Assembly: GCA_963693305.1 (NCBI GenBank)
Contig: OY855907.1
Coordinates: forward strand, 37,827,356-37,891,355
Length of the DNA: 64,000 nucleotides
Reading direction: 5' to 3'
From: Meandrina meandrites
Lineage: Eukaryota; Cnidaria; Anthozoa; Scleractinia; Meandrinidae
Made by a program: the position numbers and the translations under genes. Every line of letters starts with the position of its first letter. The first letter of the stretch is position 1. A model generated the notes under the pieces. The model made no database searches, had not been told where the DNA came from, and saw nothing but the letters and a program-made list of their open reading frames with translations. Below, one piece after another: positions 1-13,500 of this stretch.

Positions 1-103
1 TTCAAGTTTTAATCTTAGCTTTCTCTGAAGGACTTCCTGTTATTATCCACTGCTTTGTCGTATTACCGGTTTCACTGATATAAATCCGGGAGAACGAAAA
101 CAT

Positions 104-400
104 GGACAGCACACGAGCCAGTAACGGCACTGGGGCAGAGCGTTGGATTCCGTATCAAGAGGATCTGGGTTCCAGTGCTGGCTGGGATTGCTGTGTTGTT
201 GCACAGGAAAGTTAACTCTCACGTTCCATCTCTCAAGCTGCCCGGCAATATCAATGGGTACCAGCAATTTGACAGTGCAGCCTCACCTACCGTTGCAGGC
301 AATCGTTGATTTTCATTCGGCCTTGTTGAGTGGAGGATGTTTACTGATGGAAAAACCATGTATAAATAAAGTTATCCTATCCTATCCTATCCTATCCTAA
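104..400 (+). mobile_element. tRNA-derived SINE with (ATCCT)n tail
   Basis: The head has GGGGCAGAGCGTTGGATTCC and box B-like GGGTTCCAGTGC. The 3' end is a run of TATCC/TATCCT units (374-399) after TAAATAAAG, typical of LINE-mobilised SINE tails. Confidence 0.6.
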
Positions 401-1338
401 ATTAAATGGGAGCCTATTACGGCTTTACAGTAAAGTGCACCTCCTCCATTACGTGAGTCAAATTTCTGGTTCAAACTGTGGGAGGGGGGAGGGGGTTGAT
501 CAAGTTCAAGCTAAGAGGGCTTTGGGGGGACGGGGTTAATCGAGGGGCACATAGTCTCGAATAGTCACGCAGAATTGCAACATGTTCCCCCCAAAAATGT
601 AAGAATCTTTGCTAACTAAATAGAAGATAAATGAAAAGTTCATTGTACTCGGGTTGGTAGCGACTATATTAAATAAGAAGCAAAGGTTTTGAAAAATGAA
701 GATTAAAATGTCAAAAGTAGAAAATATTACAGTGTATGACTGAGTTCAAAATAATATCATGCATGGCTCCTGTTTTCAAACCACTTTTCAAACCATTTGA
801 GTGCAATTATGGCGCGATCAGCCAATCAGAATGAATGATATCTCAGTTTAACTTACTAAGTCGTGCTTTTATACCTTAATAGGATCACAGCCAAAACGAC
901 GGTTTTCTGTGGGATACTTTTTGAAGGAAATGGAAAATAAATTTTTCCGTGTTTTTATCCGTGCCTCTATTCAACTTAAGAAATCATCCTTTAGCCTGTC
1001 CTTTAGGAAAGTGCGCGCTGAAAGTCCTATTTCTATAACTCGATCTGATAGAAACCCAGAACCTAGCAGAAGCCGCCTCGTATTTCTGTAATTCTATACA
1101 ATTTTTTTTATTTCGAAAACAATAACAGTTGTGACACTCTGGAAGAACTCGAAACTTTCGACCGGTTAAACATTTCTCGTTTCCACGGACTTTCACACTA
1201 CGTCACTCGGTTCAGAAATCCTCAAGCCATAGAAACACGAAAAACTGCTTACTTCTTCAATAAATTTCTTTAAGTACTCTTAAGACGAGAGGTTTTCGCT
1301 CGAATTAATATATAATTATCAACCATAGCCTGGTTACT

Positions 1339-1570
1339 GGAGGCAGCGTGGCCAAGTGGTTTTAGGCACTGGTGCTGAAATCCGGAGGTCCCGGTTCAAG
1401 CCCTGGAATTGTTCTTGGTCTTCCCGGATTCAAATTCTCGGTCACGCTTTGTATATAGACAACTGGTCTGCCTCCTGCCATTTGGGAGTATTAACTGTGT
1501 TATGTTTTGTTTCCTCTGTTTCAGTGGCATGCCTGAAAACTAGCTATCTCGAAGACAATTATAAGCAACA
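1339..1570 (+). mobile_element. tRNA-derived SINE, same family as 7921
   Basis: It begins GGAGGCAGCGTGGCCAAGTG, with box B-like GGTTCAAGCCC 50 bp on. The body shares CTGCCATTTGGGAGTATTAA-type sequence with the other copies. The 3' boundary is uncertain. Confidence 0.65.
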
Positions 1571-3096
1571 TTTACATTGCTCTTTTTATTCAAAGCCGAA
1601 GCAAGTTTTCCAGTCTTTCAGTGGACGAGTTTATAATCGAATGAATTGAGAGTAACTCTATGGGTTCAGATAGAAACTTTTCACCCTGTTTCAACAAAAG
1701 GTACCCAGTTGGCTGACAGCAAGGCCTGCAATTTACTGGCAATCCCCCTCCCCCTGGGAGCCTGGCTAGCCCGGTAGGCTTGCTGGAGAGCTTAGCCATC
1801 CCCGGTCACAGCTAAGCTGTCACAGGGTGGCGGGGGTCTGAATTCTACTGACAAAACATGACAAACATGACAATAATACCAGCACACTCAAAGTCTCCGT
1901 TGAAAGTTACCAAAACCTGACTTTGACTCCCCCCCCCCCCCCCAGCAAGCCACCAAATCAATTCCTGACCCTGGGCTCCCTGGGGTTGTTAGATAATTGT
2001 CTCAGCTGCCCAGCACAGGCTCCCTTAACGGATCGAGCCCCCCTCAATTTTTACGCGCTTGGCTGGCTTGAAAGCCGAATACTGTCGGCCGAGCCTGCAA
2101 GGGTCTTCAAGCAGGGCTCGCGAAGTCCTCTGTTTGTCAAATCAGTGTAGACATGTTAGGCTTGATTCTGCTTGGTCATTGTCTTAATAAATAACCGGTT
2201 ACCACAATAATCGGATTTTATATCATAACAACGGAAATATCAAAACTCGTCAGAGGCTACTTCTCATTTGCGGAATTAAACAAGAATTAACCGAGCTTAT
2301 GGCAGGAAACTTCACCAAATCATTATTTACTATCCCCAGGAAATCTGTTAAACATATGAGGATTAGATGGAACTATATTTATCCAACTAGTTTCAACCGC
2401 AGCTCGGAAAGGTTTGAAATTCTTGCTCGAGGAGGAGAATGTTTCTTCAGGTGTTCTGGATTTCGGACGAAATCTAATTAGAGGGTTTTATCAGTGTTTG
2501 TCAAGTGGATGATGACTTCCGGTAATTTATCGTTAATTGTCACGCCCCATAAGAACTTATCTCCTTGTCGCGTGCCGTAACATGAAATATCTTTGGGAAA
2601 TACTTCACGCCCGGGGTCACATATTGTTTGTAGGGCGTTAAATTGAAGACATTACAGGAAATTTTAATCACTCAACTTCTTGGCGCCATGCTCGAAACAC
2701 TGTTTCCTCTAACAGTGATCATAAGGAATAAAAGATAAGATAAGATAATTTATTTAACGCGGTTTATTTGACGTGTTTCGCGAGTATTTATAACATAAAA
2801 AATAAATCTACAAGTGACAAGTTTGCGGTGCCATTTAAATGCCATGAATGTAAGTGTGTGTTTGGGACATTCAGAGCCAAATAATTTCCATAAAATATAA
2901 TTTCTGAAAGGTTCACAGGTTGTAAAATTCAGATATCTAGCAAAAGATTTATCTGACCAACTTTGAGGAATGAAATTGTACTGAATAGTACGAGGCTGGG
3001 GTTACTTTTTAAGTGTATTATCTACAGAACTGTGGCAAAGACTGCTAGTCTCTCGAGAACCAAGGAGGGATCACGTTTCTTGAGGAGTGCGGTCAT

Positions 3097-4519
3097 GTTC
3101 CCCCCCGGGGGGGGGGGGGAATTCCCATATGGAAGGGACGGGGATGCTCGTCGGAAATTTTGAATTTAACCCCTAAAAGAGACCAATCTGGGCGTGGCCG
3201 AAGCTTATGCGACCCCTAAAAGAGACCAGTTAAAAATACACTTGTAAAACACTAGACAAAGACATTTATTACAATGGACTTAAGGTATTAATGTTATGAA
3301 AAACTTTGTTTATATGAATCGAGTAAATATAACGAATCAAAATTCTTGAGGAGTAACCATTTTTAAATGGTTACTAGGATTAAAATCCTAGTTATAGATG
3401 AACAGAAATCCTGGTGGAATAATAATATTAAAAGCTTGTAGCCGTATAAAAAGGAATATCATTTTTGTCTGCAACAAGCTAATGGGGGACGAGTGTGTGC
3501 TTTTCAAGCAACTGGAGCGAAATACCCAACTCATGTATCATGTTATGACACTAGATCGGCCAGTTGTTATCGATCACATCACTGCCGTACAAACCTTAAG
3601 CAAAAAATTTGGAATTCTCTCCCAATATCCATCACTGGTTCAACAAACTTTCCTACTTTTAAGAAAAAGATGATTGAATTTTTAATGAAATGATAGTACT
3701 GAATTGGCCAAGCCCCACAAGTCACAGCTCAATTAAAAATATATTGATAACCGAGGTGGCCTCCCCTATAAGCCTGGTGGTTTCTTATTATTTTTATTAT
3801 TTGTGGCGAATGAACTGATGATGATGATGATGATGATGAAGTAGATACTCCAAGTACATACTTCGAATATATTTTGGGCAAAATGTTAAAGAGGAAAATA
3901 CCTGTATTTGAGCGCAGGCAAATTGTAAAATGTGGCAGCGAGAGAACTTAGCCAAACTATGGATATTTATACTCCACAAGAGCGAGTTTATCAGGTTCTG
4001 TGCGTGAGGTCCCGTTATTTTTCCTGACCATGTGTGAAGATTTAACAAGGCTGGATAAAAGTCCGAATTTCAGAAAAAGAAAATGTTGGATTAGAAATCG
4101 CTCATTAGAAATACATTTTACTTGTCATTTGCATAATGATTTGTTCTACGGGCTCGCAAAACACTGCAAGAATCGTAAACATATACAGCAATACCACACA
4201 AAAAATGTCTAATGAGATAGGTCCTGACTTGTCGGTCACAGAAATTTTGAATTTAACCCCTAAAAGAGACCAATTTGGGCGTGGCCGAAGCTTATGCAGA
4301 CCCCTAAAAGAGACAGTCTATATGAATCGAGTAAATATAACGAAACAAAATTCTTTCTTTTTTGCGGTTACTTCTTCGTGTACAACCCTAAACGAGACCT
4401 AATGACGGATAAAAATAATTTTGCCCAGAACACCCTAAGTGAGACCAAAATCCGAAATTTACACCCCTAAGCGAGACGACGAGCATCCCGTCCCTGCCTC
4501 CCCCCCCCCCCTCCCGGGT
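3097..4519. mobile_element. About 1.4-kb element with inverted G/C-run ends
   Basis: The left end has a CCCCGGGGG run then GGGACGGGGATGCTCGTC. The right end has GACGAGCATCCCGTCCCTGC then a C run. Subterminal ACCCCTAAAAGAGACC units and ATGAATCGAGTAAATATAAC recur at both sides. No coding capacity is recognised. Confidence 0.6.
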
Positions 4520-4928
4520 CGCAGCCGTTAGCTTATTTGCGACGTTCGGTCCTATAGACAAAATAGTTACTCAGAGAGATCCACCCCCAACTGGGGGAGG
4601 GGTGTCAGGAATCACCCAGAAATGACCGCTGGTCCATAACTTGATGCGACAGAGTGTTACACGACGCATTTTTTATCTTGCAAGTTGTAACGCAACAAAA
4701 GTTGTATCTTTGCCAGATGCCGAAAACTTTCACTTGTAACACCCATTTTTGCAGCATGCAATGCAACATAATGTGGCGTTACAAGTTGCAAGAAAAGTAG
4801 AACTTTCCTCTACTTCGCCCGCAACGTAATTGTACTAAAGTGAGCCAATCAGAGCGCGTCCTTTGCTCACGTGAGATTTCAAGATGATAATTTTGATGAT
4901 ACGAAAAGCACATTCACGTACCATGAAT

Positions 4929-5346
4929 ACAGCTATTTCGAGAAAGGTTGTCGGAAAAAAAAAACATCGAAGTGCACACGACGAGACCGAAAGGTGGTCT
5001 GGGTATTCACTGGAATTTTGCATATTGGCCTAGAGGAAATTTACAAGTTTGTATTTTTGCACGTGGAGCATTTGTTTTTCCTCTCAGGAGGCCTATATCT
5101 GTAGCTTTACTTTTACTGTCGCATGTCTTTGAGTGAGGAAAAATTCTTCTAAACTTCACACGGTCTAAACGTACCTTGTTTCTACATGTCTGAAAAGAAA
5201 GAAAACCTGAAATTCGCGCTTACTTTATTGTTATATCTCATTAGTATTCAACACGTGCAGTAGCTCAATACGTCTACCCATACTACCTTTAGGGATTGGC
5301 TTGTGCAGTTTTGTGCTTTTTTTCCGACGTTTCTCGAAATAGCTGT
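4929..5346. mobile_element. Short element with about 30-bp inverted ends
   Basis: ACAGCTATTTCGAGAAAGGT with TGTCGGAAAAAAA at the left is matched by its inverse (TTTTTTTCCGACGTTTCTCG, AAATAGCTGT) at the right. Confidence 0.6.
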
Positions 5347-5633
5347 AAATTCAGGTGGACGATTTAATCAGGGAATTAAATAACTCTGGAAAAGCACAAC
5401 CAGACTTAAAATGACAGAAACCTCGTTGTAAACAACGCTTTAATACATTTTTCAAATCAGAAATTTGACGTTAATGACTCTTGTAGCTTAACGGTTTACA
5501 ATGGTTCTTTGTAATGACAGTACATTTTACTGATATTTGTAACACTAATTATTACACACTAATAACACTAATTATTACACACTTAGCAACACTAATCAGG
5601 CAAGCTTTTAAAAATTTTTTCATAATAATAATA

Positions 5634-6060
5634 CAGTAATAGCCCGCATATAAGAACCTGAATTTTTCAATTTAGCCTAAATAGGTTCTTATATAAATGG
5701 TACTTAAAGCAAATTTAGGCTACCAAGGTTCTTAAAATAGGTTCTTATATTTTCATATGAATTTCATCTGAATATAATATGTACATTATAAATATCATCT
5801 CATAATACAGTATAAATCATTTATTTGTACCATAGAGTAGTGCCTATAGAGTTGGAGATGGTCAGAAAGCTTTCTTTGATACTGTAGTAGAGTACAGAAA
5901 TTCAGCAGTTTCTATCAATACATTTTTACAGCAACCCCACTGATAAGAACCTAACTTAACATTTTAGCCTAAGTAGGTTCTTATGTGGAGGGGGCTCAAA
6001 ATGAAAATTTTCACCTAACAGGTTCTTAAAACCCAGGTTCTTATATGCGGGCTATTACTG
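5634..6060. mobile_element. 427-bp TA-flanked MITE (pogo/Tc1-mariner type)
   Basis: The TIR is CAGTAATAGCCCGCATATAA and continues to AGAACCTG, inverted at 6034-6060, with TA on both sides. Several internal copies of TAGGTTCTTAT occur. CAGT-starting ends with a TA target resemble pogo-like elements. Confidence 0.75.
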
Positions 6061-6409
6061 TAATACATAATATTTTAAGAGGAGGCCTCCAATCACCTAG
6101 AGGTGGTTTTCAGGAGGGTCCTCTGAGAAAATAAATGTCAAACCTTTAAAATACATTAAAATCTAAGATGCAATAAAAAGTACCAAACCTATGTGGTAAT
6201 AAAAACTAAAAATATCTAACTGGAGCTAACTAAGATTAAAAACTAGAACAAGAATTAAAATACTACCAAGGTTAAAAATGTATTTTTGGTACACAAAAAA
6301 TATTTAAGGAAGTTTCAATACACTCAACTTTATCCAAAAAAACAAAAAACAAAAAGGTCCTTACTTCATAAAAATTATAAAATATTTGATAAGTACAGCG
6401 ATGCCACAG

Positions 6410-6623
6410 CCGTAGGCAGGATTTTGCTTGGCTGCATGCAAGCACCGGAACCATGATCACCTGGGGGGGGTACATTTTCCCAGAAAATTTTAAAAATCAA
6501 GTTGCTGAAGTCCACTTTTCCTGCATTCTAAGTCATTTTAACCCATCCTCTAAGTTTAAGTGGACTCTGCGGCATGTGAGGGGGTAGGGATGTACCCATC
6601 GCACCCCCCTGCCCACGGCCCTG
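6410..6623 (+). mobile_element. R1 MITE copy, uninterrupted
   Basis: About 214 bp, from CCGTAGGCAGGATTTTGCTT to GCCCACGGCCCTGG. It matches both halves of the interrupted copy at 7834-13858. It is non-coding and its left terminus is degenerate. Confidence 0.7.
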
Positions 6624-7578
6624 GCTGCTTGCTGGAAAATTTAAGCCTGAAGAGGACTAGCCTTACTTTGAGATATTCTTGATGTTTTGATACTAGTCCT
6701 TTGGTGTGCCTGAAAGAAAGCTTTTGTTTTGCTTAATGGCTTTCTTTCTCACTGATAAAGAGACAGTGGTCTTGAAACATATGAGGAAATAATATTACAT
6801 TTCATTTTTAAGCATACAAAAAGACTATCAAAACATCAAGAAAATCTGTGTTAATTTTGTGGGCATAGCTCTGATTAATTTTATTTTTTTCCTCTAACGG
6901 GTGGCTAAAAATTCCAAAACAAAACCAAAATAAAATACAACCAGGTTAATAAAATATTTAGACATTCAGTATAAATTGTGGCAATAAAAAAGAAACAATG
7001 CTAAGGTCTCGAATACCAGCGAGAGAGTTGAACATGTTATTTCTGGCAGGTTTCAGCATCTTGGTGAGGCCTGTCTAAATAATTTATGAACAAGCTTACT
7101 GGAAGTCAGTCAGTCTTATTGCACAACATATTTTGTAAGTGCTATTTTACTGCATGTATCTGAGAGGTACCTAGTTCCAGATATACTCTGATCTTTACTA
7201 GCCACAAGTAAAAAGTACATTATCACATAAGTTACCTGCATGCCTTAGGGTTTTCCACTCACTTCACACAGAAGCTGGTTCCTGCGAGCACTATCAATCA
7301 AAGGTGGATATGCAATGATTTTATTCTATTCTTGGCCTTGCATTCTTCAAATTTATTCCAAATTGAATTTTGGTAAAACAAACTTGGAGTTCCGAAAGCA
7401 CATGCATGTGTCAGGATAAAATTGAATATTCATAAGTGTACAAAGGAAAGATCATGAATTATTATCCACCTTACCTTTGTTCACCTTCATAAATATCAAA
7501 TTTTTTCCTGACGCACGCATGTATTTTGAAACCCTGAAATCGCTTAAAAAACATAATTAAAATTTATCCAGCTTGAAG

Positions 7579-10500
7579 TTAGTCTGCTTTCTTTGATCTT
7601 CCTTTGAAGTCCTCCATGCAGGCATTGGTTCCAAAGAACTCTGCGAGAGTATGGTAGGTGGATGTCGGAACAGTGCTGAAAATGCAAAGGGCAAATTAGA
7701 GGGAGTAGAAAATTAGTAGATTTTTTTGGGGTTTCTTGTTAGGTAAGTGACTTCACCTGCTCACTTGCCTGGCAACACAAGAATGCAACTACCTGAAGCA
7801 AGCAACATTTTAAGAGCTCCTTGTCCCATATATCAGGGTCATAGGCAGGATTTTGCTTGGTGGGTGCAAGCACCAGAAGCATGAGCATCTAGTATATTCC
7901 ATGAGCATATAGTTTTTAAAGGAGGCAGCGTGGCCTAGAGGTTAGGGTGCTGGACTTGTAATCTGGAGGTCCCGGGTTCAAATCGTCCTCCCTGCCACTA
8001 GATGGACTTGTCTTCGGTGGTCCCGAATTTAACTCCTCCACACTTTGTACCAGCCTCCTACCAGTTGGGATTTTTAACAAATTTCTGTTCTGTTTGTGAT
8101 ATTTGTTTGCTTGTTTACAGTGTCCACAATTAGTACACCAGTGCTAAATACCCTGACACTTAAATAAAGTGATTTATTCAATATTTCTTTTATTTCTAGT
8201 GGGGATCCAGGGGTATATTTCCTTGGGAAATTTGGTAAAATCAAGTTGTTGAAGTCCACTTTTCCTGCATTCTGAGAGTCATTTTAACAGTCCCTCTCAG
8301 ATTAAAGGGACACTGTCATGGACATTTTTTTGGCTTTTTTAGTAAAAGGGCACCAAAATTATGACTAAGTACTTTCAACCATGCAGGAAATGCTCCTAGA
8401 ACGTTAAGGGAAGAATATCTAGCAAATTGTTTAAAGAAGAGGGTGACCGTAAATAGTTTTAATCAATTTTTCCAAACCACAAGGACAAAACTTGAAAAAG
8501 TCAGGCTGACTTTTTCAAGTTGAGATCAAAAGCTCCAGGTGGTATCACAGTGACATCACTCAATACTTAGCTTCAGTACACTGGTATATTAATGTTAAGA
8601 AAATTTGACCAATGTTAATTAGCCATGTTCTAAACGAGCAGGGGACTGGGTACGAACATATTTTGTCTTTGGTACAAACATTCAATATCGATTGAATTGA
8701 AAAATGAGGCATGTCATCTGAAAGAGCATCCAAGAATTAGAAAATTCACCAAATTTGACGGTTATTGGTTTAAACCCAAAGGCATGGTACACTTAGTATG
8801 GATTGGAGGGACAGGCATCCTCCAATCCATACTAAGCTCTCTTATTTTAACATGTTTAAAAGTGTACCATGCCTTTGCGTTTAAACCAATAACCATCAAA
8901 TTTGGTTAATTTACTAATTTTTGGATGCTCTTTCAAATGATGTGCGCCATTTTCAATTCAATCGATATTGAATATTCGTACCAAGAAAAAATATGTCCGT
9001 ACCCAGTCCCCTGCTCGTTTAGAACATGGCCAATAGGTTTGAAATGGTGTAAACATGTTTTTGGGCTGTTGAATTTTTGTGACTACTGCTACTGCGCCGT
9101 AGTCACATTGCATTCATGTAAGATTTCCGAATGTAAGTAAGTAACAATAGAATATACTTTGTAGCCAATCAGCACAAATAAATACAGATCTTGTGGTCTC
9201 TTCGCGAACACTTTGTATCAACGATGACCTACCGATGGCCCACGATGTAAAACGAACATCTTGGCTTACTGCTTGTGTTTGGAGGGTGATCGATTGCCAG
9301 GTGAGTGTATTTATATTTTACAACATTTACTTCTCACAGCTTTCATATTTTGTTTCTAACCGATCAGCTGAAAGGTTTCGTGAGTATTTTTCAGCTTTTA
9401 GGTCGGTATATAGAACAAATTTCTATGGTGTTTCATCGTTATTTTGCAGCACGTGATAATCAACACGTATACGCTTGTGTCTCCATAAAGAACCCGTAGG
9501 CTTGACGATACTCCGAAATTTCGAAGTACATAAGCTTGGTACAGGAAAATTTACTTAACTGAGGTTCTCCCGACGAATATTAAGTCCTACTGTGGGATAA
9601 TTAAGCTTCTTAACCTGACGGAGCTGTGATTATGCAAATGTAAGCTACTTCCAATTGTTTATTTAAGGTTACCGTATACCTTTGGGGGTGTCTCGCGTCT
9701 AAACGATATAGCGTGGTCGTAATAAATTGTAGACAGCTAAAACCCTATATCAAATTAAAGCTTATTGAGCTGGCTTTCCATCTATAAAAACCATTTTGTA
9801 GTGGAATGAAATGTCAATCTTTTAGGAACCTCGAAACACGAGCGCCTGAGTCGCCTTTTGAAGGCTACAAGTCAAAACGAATTTTGCATTTCGCTAATTT
9901 GATTTGTTCTTTGGTTTCCGGACCCCAAGCGCTAAGAAAATGTGTCGGCGTTTTGTCGTATTCAATTGCAATAAAAAGATACAAGACATTTCGCAAATAG
10001 GGCTAAAACAAGCGGGAGTGATCATACAAAAATCGCTCCAGTAGAAAAAGTATACAAAAATAAAAAAATCGCTGACACGTTTTTGTTATTAACATGTTAA
10101 ACTAGCTGCTCGCCAAATTTGACGTAGAAGGGGCAAATTCCTTTGGAGTTGTAGCTCTTTAAAGTGTGACGTTCAAAGCGAAAAATTGATTTCAGAAAAC
10201 GGCGCTTAAAAAAATATCTTGCAAGGTAAACAAACGCCGCCCACATGAAGCTTGCAACACCTTCTCGAATAACAAGGCCAATCAGTGCGCGAGAATGGCG
10301 GCTCTCGTGATACTTCCCGCGAAAACCGTCTCGGTTGAGTGCATACACGTCATATGAGTGTCACTCTAAAGAAGAATTTTTACTTCCGGTCAAAAACGAA
10401 ATATGCTCATTTCTCCGCCGATATTCACTCTTTTTCAAAACTTTTTTTTCTAAATGAAAGATCACACTTGGACTATCACTTGGATGTAAAAATCCGATTT

Positions 10501-13500
10501 CGTGAAAAATTGTCGATCTGAAGGTATACGGTAACCTTAACATTTGAGAGTGACAGCGTGTCCATCTATCTTCGCGCTTCGCTTATAATAATGCGAAGTC
10601 ACGAAAAGGCTCAAATTAAAAGTTTCTTTCTTACTTGCTGAACGTTTATTATGATTGACTAAAAGTTTCACAGAAGATGAAGAAATTGATGACAACATTT
10701 GCAGGGAATGTGTGATCTTTTGGATCACATTCAACAAAATGCTGACATACCAGTGATAATGCAAATGTAGCTTCCTCCAAGGTTTGTTTTGACTAGAATT
10801 TTTGACTCTCTTGTGGTCTTTGAGGTCGGGTAACAATTGAAAGGCCGCAAAAGAAAACGTCCTCCTGGAATTTTGTCAAAATTGAACATTGTCAAAACAA
10901 CTCCAAATTTTGCATGTAGCTTTGTTTATGTGTGTTTAACATTGCCTGGTATTTCTTTCGCTGTTGTTTGGTCTCTTTCTCCATAAATTACGCATGCAAA
11001 AAAACACGGCTTTCGCTTGCAACGTCTTAATTGGATAAGGCATAAACAAAAGAAGCCTTTCATTTGTTGAAACAATGAAATCAGCGAAGGTTAACCGGTT
11101 AACCAGTTACGGCTGTTTTAAAACAAGCTCTAAGCCCTAGCCTAAACTTTAACTCTAACCCTAACTCCAAGGTTTAGGGTTAGCGTTTCAGTTTAGGGTT
11201 AAAATTTGGGATTAGGGTTAGCATTTGAGCTATAAACCAAACGCTTAACCCTAGGCCCGCGGTTAGCCTTGAGTGCAGTTTGCTTGCGGTTAGCTTTCAC
11301 TCCGGTTTGCTTGCGGTTAGCTTTCACTTCGGTTTGCTTGCGGTTAGCTTTCTATCCGGTGTGCTTGCAGTTAGCTGTTTTTTTTTTTTTCCTTGTTTGG
11401 CTCCACAACACTCGACTACTTTTGTGGCACGACACGCGCTCTGTCGATCCGATTTAACGAACGCGAAGTAAACATGCATGGCGGTCGCCGTCGACGTTAA
11501 ATTTAACGCTGGTTTTCATACTACATCTTAGTTTTGCTTTCAGTAAAGCACTGTTTGCTCTCACTTCTCCAATCCTTGTATCATCGCATCACACACACTA
11601 CAAAAATTCCCGCGAAATCAAGACAGGACTTCACGCGCTTTTTGGTTTTCGGCTGCATCGATTGATCGATCGATCGATGAATATTTAATGAGGTACCAGG
11701 AATTTTGTCGACAGGAGAGGTCTTGCCCGCAACACTCCAACAATTTTGATAAGTCTAAAACCAGCTCGCTTATCGGCAACTTTGATGCCGCAGCATCCCA
11801 GCCAACACTGCAAAACTCGTGCTGACAAAGTTCCCGACAAGAAACCTGCCTTAGACTTCCCGCCTGGATCAACCTGCCTTTGTCGAACAACTTTCACCTC
11901 CAGCGTCTAAAATAGCGCTATTGTGCAAACAAAGCGCAGAACAACCCTCAGTTCTTTGAGAGATGCTATTGACTTGCGAGTATCCAGACTTAATGATGTC
12001 CTTCAACCACCAGACGGTTGCACTCAAAGCATTTTATTCTCACAAGCAAATCGCCATCTTTTTTCCTTTTCTCACACGTCAGCTCAACCTCACAATGTGG
12101 TATCCAGTCCCTTTCTAACCCCCCCAAGGCAAATCAAAATGAAAACATGGCTGCGGCATCGCAATTTCTTGTAATGGCGCGTTTGAAGTTCTTCTCGCCT
12201 TCCCGTTACACTTACAAAACCCTACGAAGAAAGATGACCACGCATTGTGTTGAAAAACTCATACTACTGGCTGACTGTGAAGAATGAAAGCTGCAAGCAC
12301 TTTATTTTCATTTCTGCATACGATAATTATCGACAGGAAAGCAAAGACACACGAAATGAGATACAGGTCAGTGTAAAGCACACATAAACAAACCTGCATG
12401 TGAAATTTGGAATGTTTTTGACAATATTCAATTTTGCCAAAATTCGAGGGGGACGTTTTCTTTCGCGGCCCTTCAATTAAAGCTGTCCTTCGATGTGCTG
12501 CCGGACGTGTCACATAATCCTCAGCGGTTTAGACTGTCTGCGACGCAGGATATGAGAAGTAAATGTTGTAAAATACAAAAACACTCACCTAGCGATCGAT
12601 CACCTTGCAAGATCACCTTCCAAACAGAAGCAGTAAAACCATGCCAAGATGCTGGTTTTACATCGTCGACAACAGTGCCTTATTTAAACTTTTTTACATG
12701 CATTCGCATCCACATAAGGGACCGGTCATTGTTAATGTAGAGGTGTTCACTGGCCAAGGTGGGTGAAACAGTTAATTATTTGAGTGCAAGCACTATCTGT
12801 GAAACAGTAATGCTAAATTGTATAATTTTATGCTAATTCTATTGTTTTTCTTTTGCATAAACTCCACTATTATGTACAACTTAGTGATTTGTATTTTACA
12901 GAAATGCTGTTTGCACTCTAAACTCCATTGTTATCTCAAATTTTAGTTAATAAAGAATCCAGACCTATCTGGTTTAATATTTGGTTCGACTGAAATTATT
13001 TTCTGCTATAAACAATGAAAGTAAAAAGCACATGACAGGCCTACACAGACTCCTACGTTCGTGAAATTTGTAAGTTGCCGTTTTGTATTGGATTTGGTCG
13101 TCCAATTTATTTTGCTTCTCACTTGTATAGAAAGGGCACCATATGCTGTCAGCTGTATTATTGGGAGGCGTTTTTAGTTGAGAAGAGCCATAAGACTGCC
13201 GCCCAGGAAATGTTTTCAGAGGTTATAGGTCTGCACGGTTTCCCGTAACTAGATTTTGGACACCTCTGTATTTAACTTGTCATACGTATTGCTATAGCGG
13301 CTAGTCTCTGCTCATCCACATATGCAAGATAAGTTTTTAGCTCTCAAAATGTTCGAAAAAGTGGCCACTGGTCCACACAATACGCCGATTTTGTGATATA
13401 GTAGCCTAAGGTTAGTTCCATTGTTATGCAAAGTAGCTATTAAATCATCTTATGATTGTATGTAGCGTGCATTTAATAATTACTTAAGGCATTTAAGAGG

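Larger units (their letters stand above)
1..7578. other. Non-coding flank downstream of the dehydrogenase gene
   Basis: No exon with splice signals and homology was seen on either strand. Besides the listed repeats there are a C run (1928-1944), a (GAT)n run (3817-3838) and an inverted pair around CTTGCAAGTTGTAACGC (4678 and 4777). Stretches 400-1338, 2160-3090 and 6640-7560 show nothing else I can name. Confidence 0.7.
10835..12478. mobile_element. 1.64-kb element with about 110-bp terminal inverted repeats
   Basis: The first about 110 bp (starting AATTGAAAGGCCGC, with AAAGAAAACGTCC soon after) and the last about 110 bp are inverted copies at roughly 85% identity by eye. No clear target duplication could be fixed. 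The interior has degenerate telomere-like motifs, a 27-bp tandem repeat and no recognised protein. Confidence 0.65.

Noticed and set aside
7921..8000. Possible tRNA gene
   Set aside because: Boxes A and B are present but no full cloverleaf; the continuing SINE body and related copies at 1339 and 45265 show it is a SINE.
11130..11255. Telomere or interstitial telomeric array
   Set aside because: TTAGGG-like units are degenerate, interspersed and on both strands, inside a transposon.
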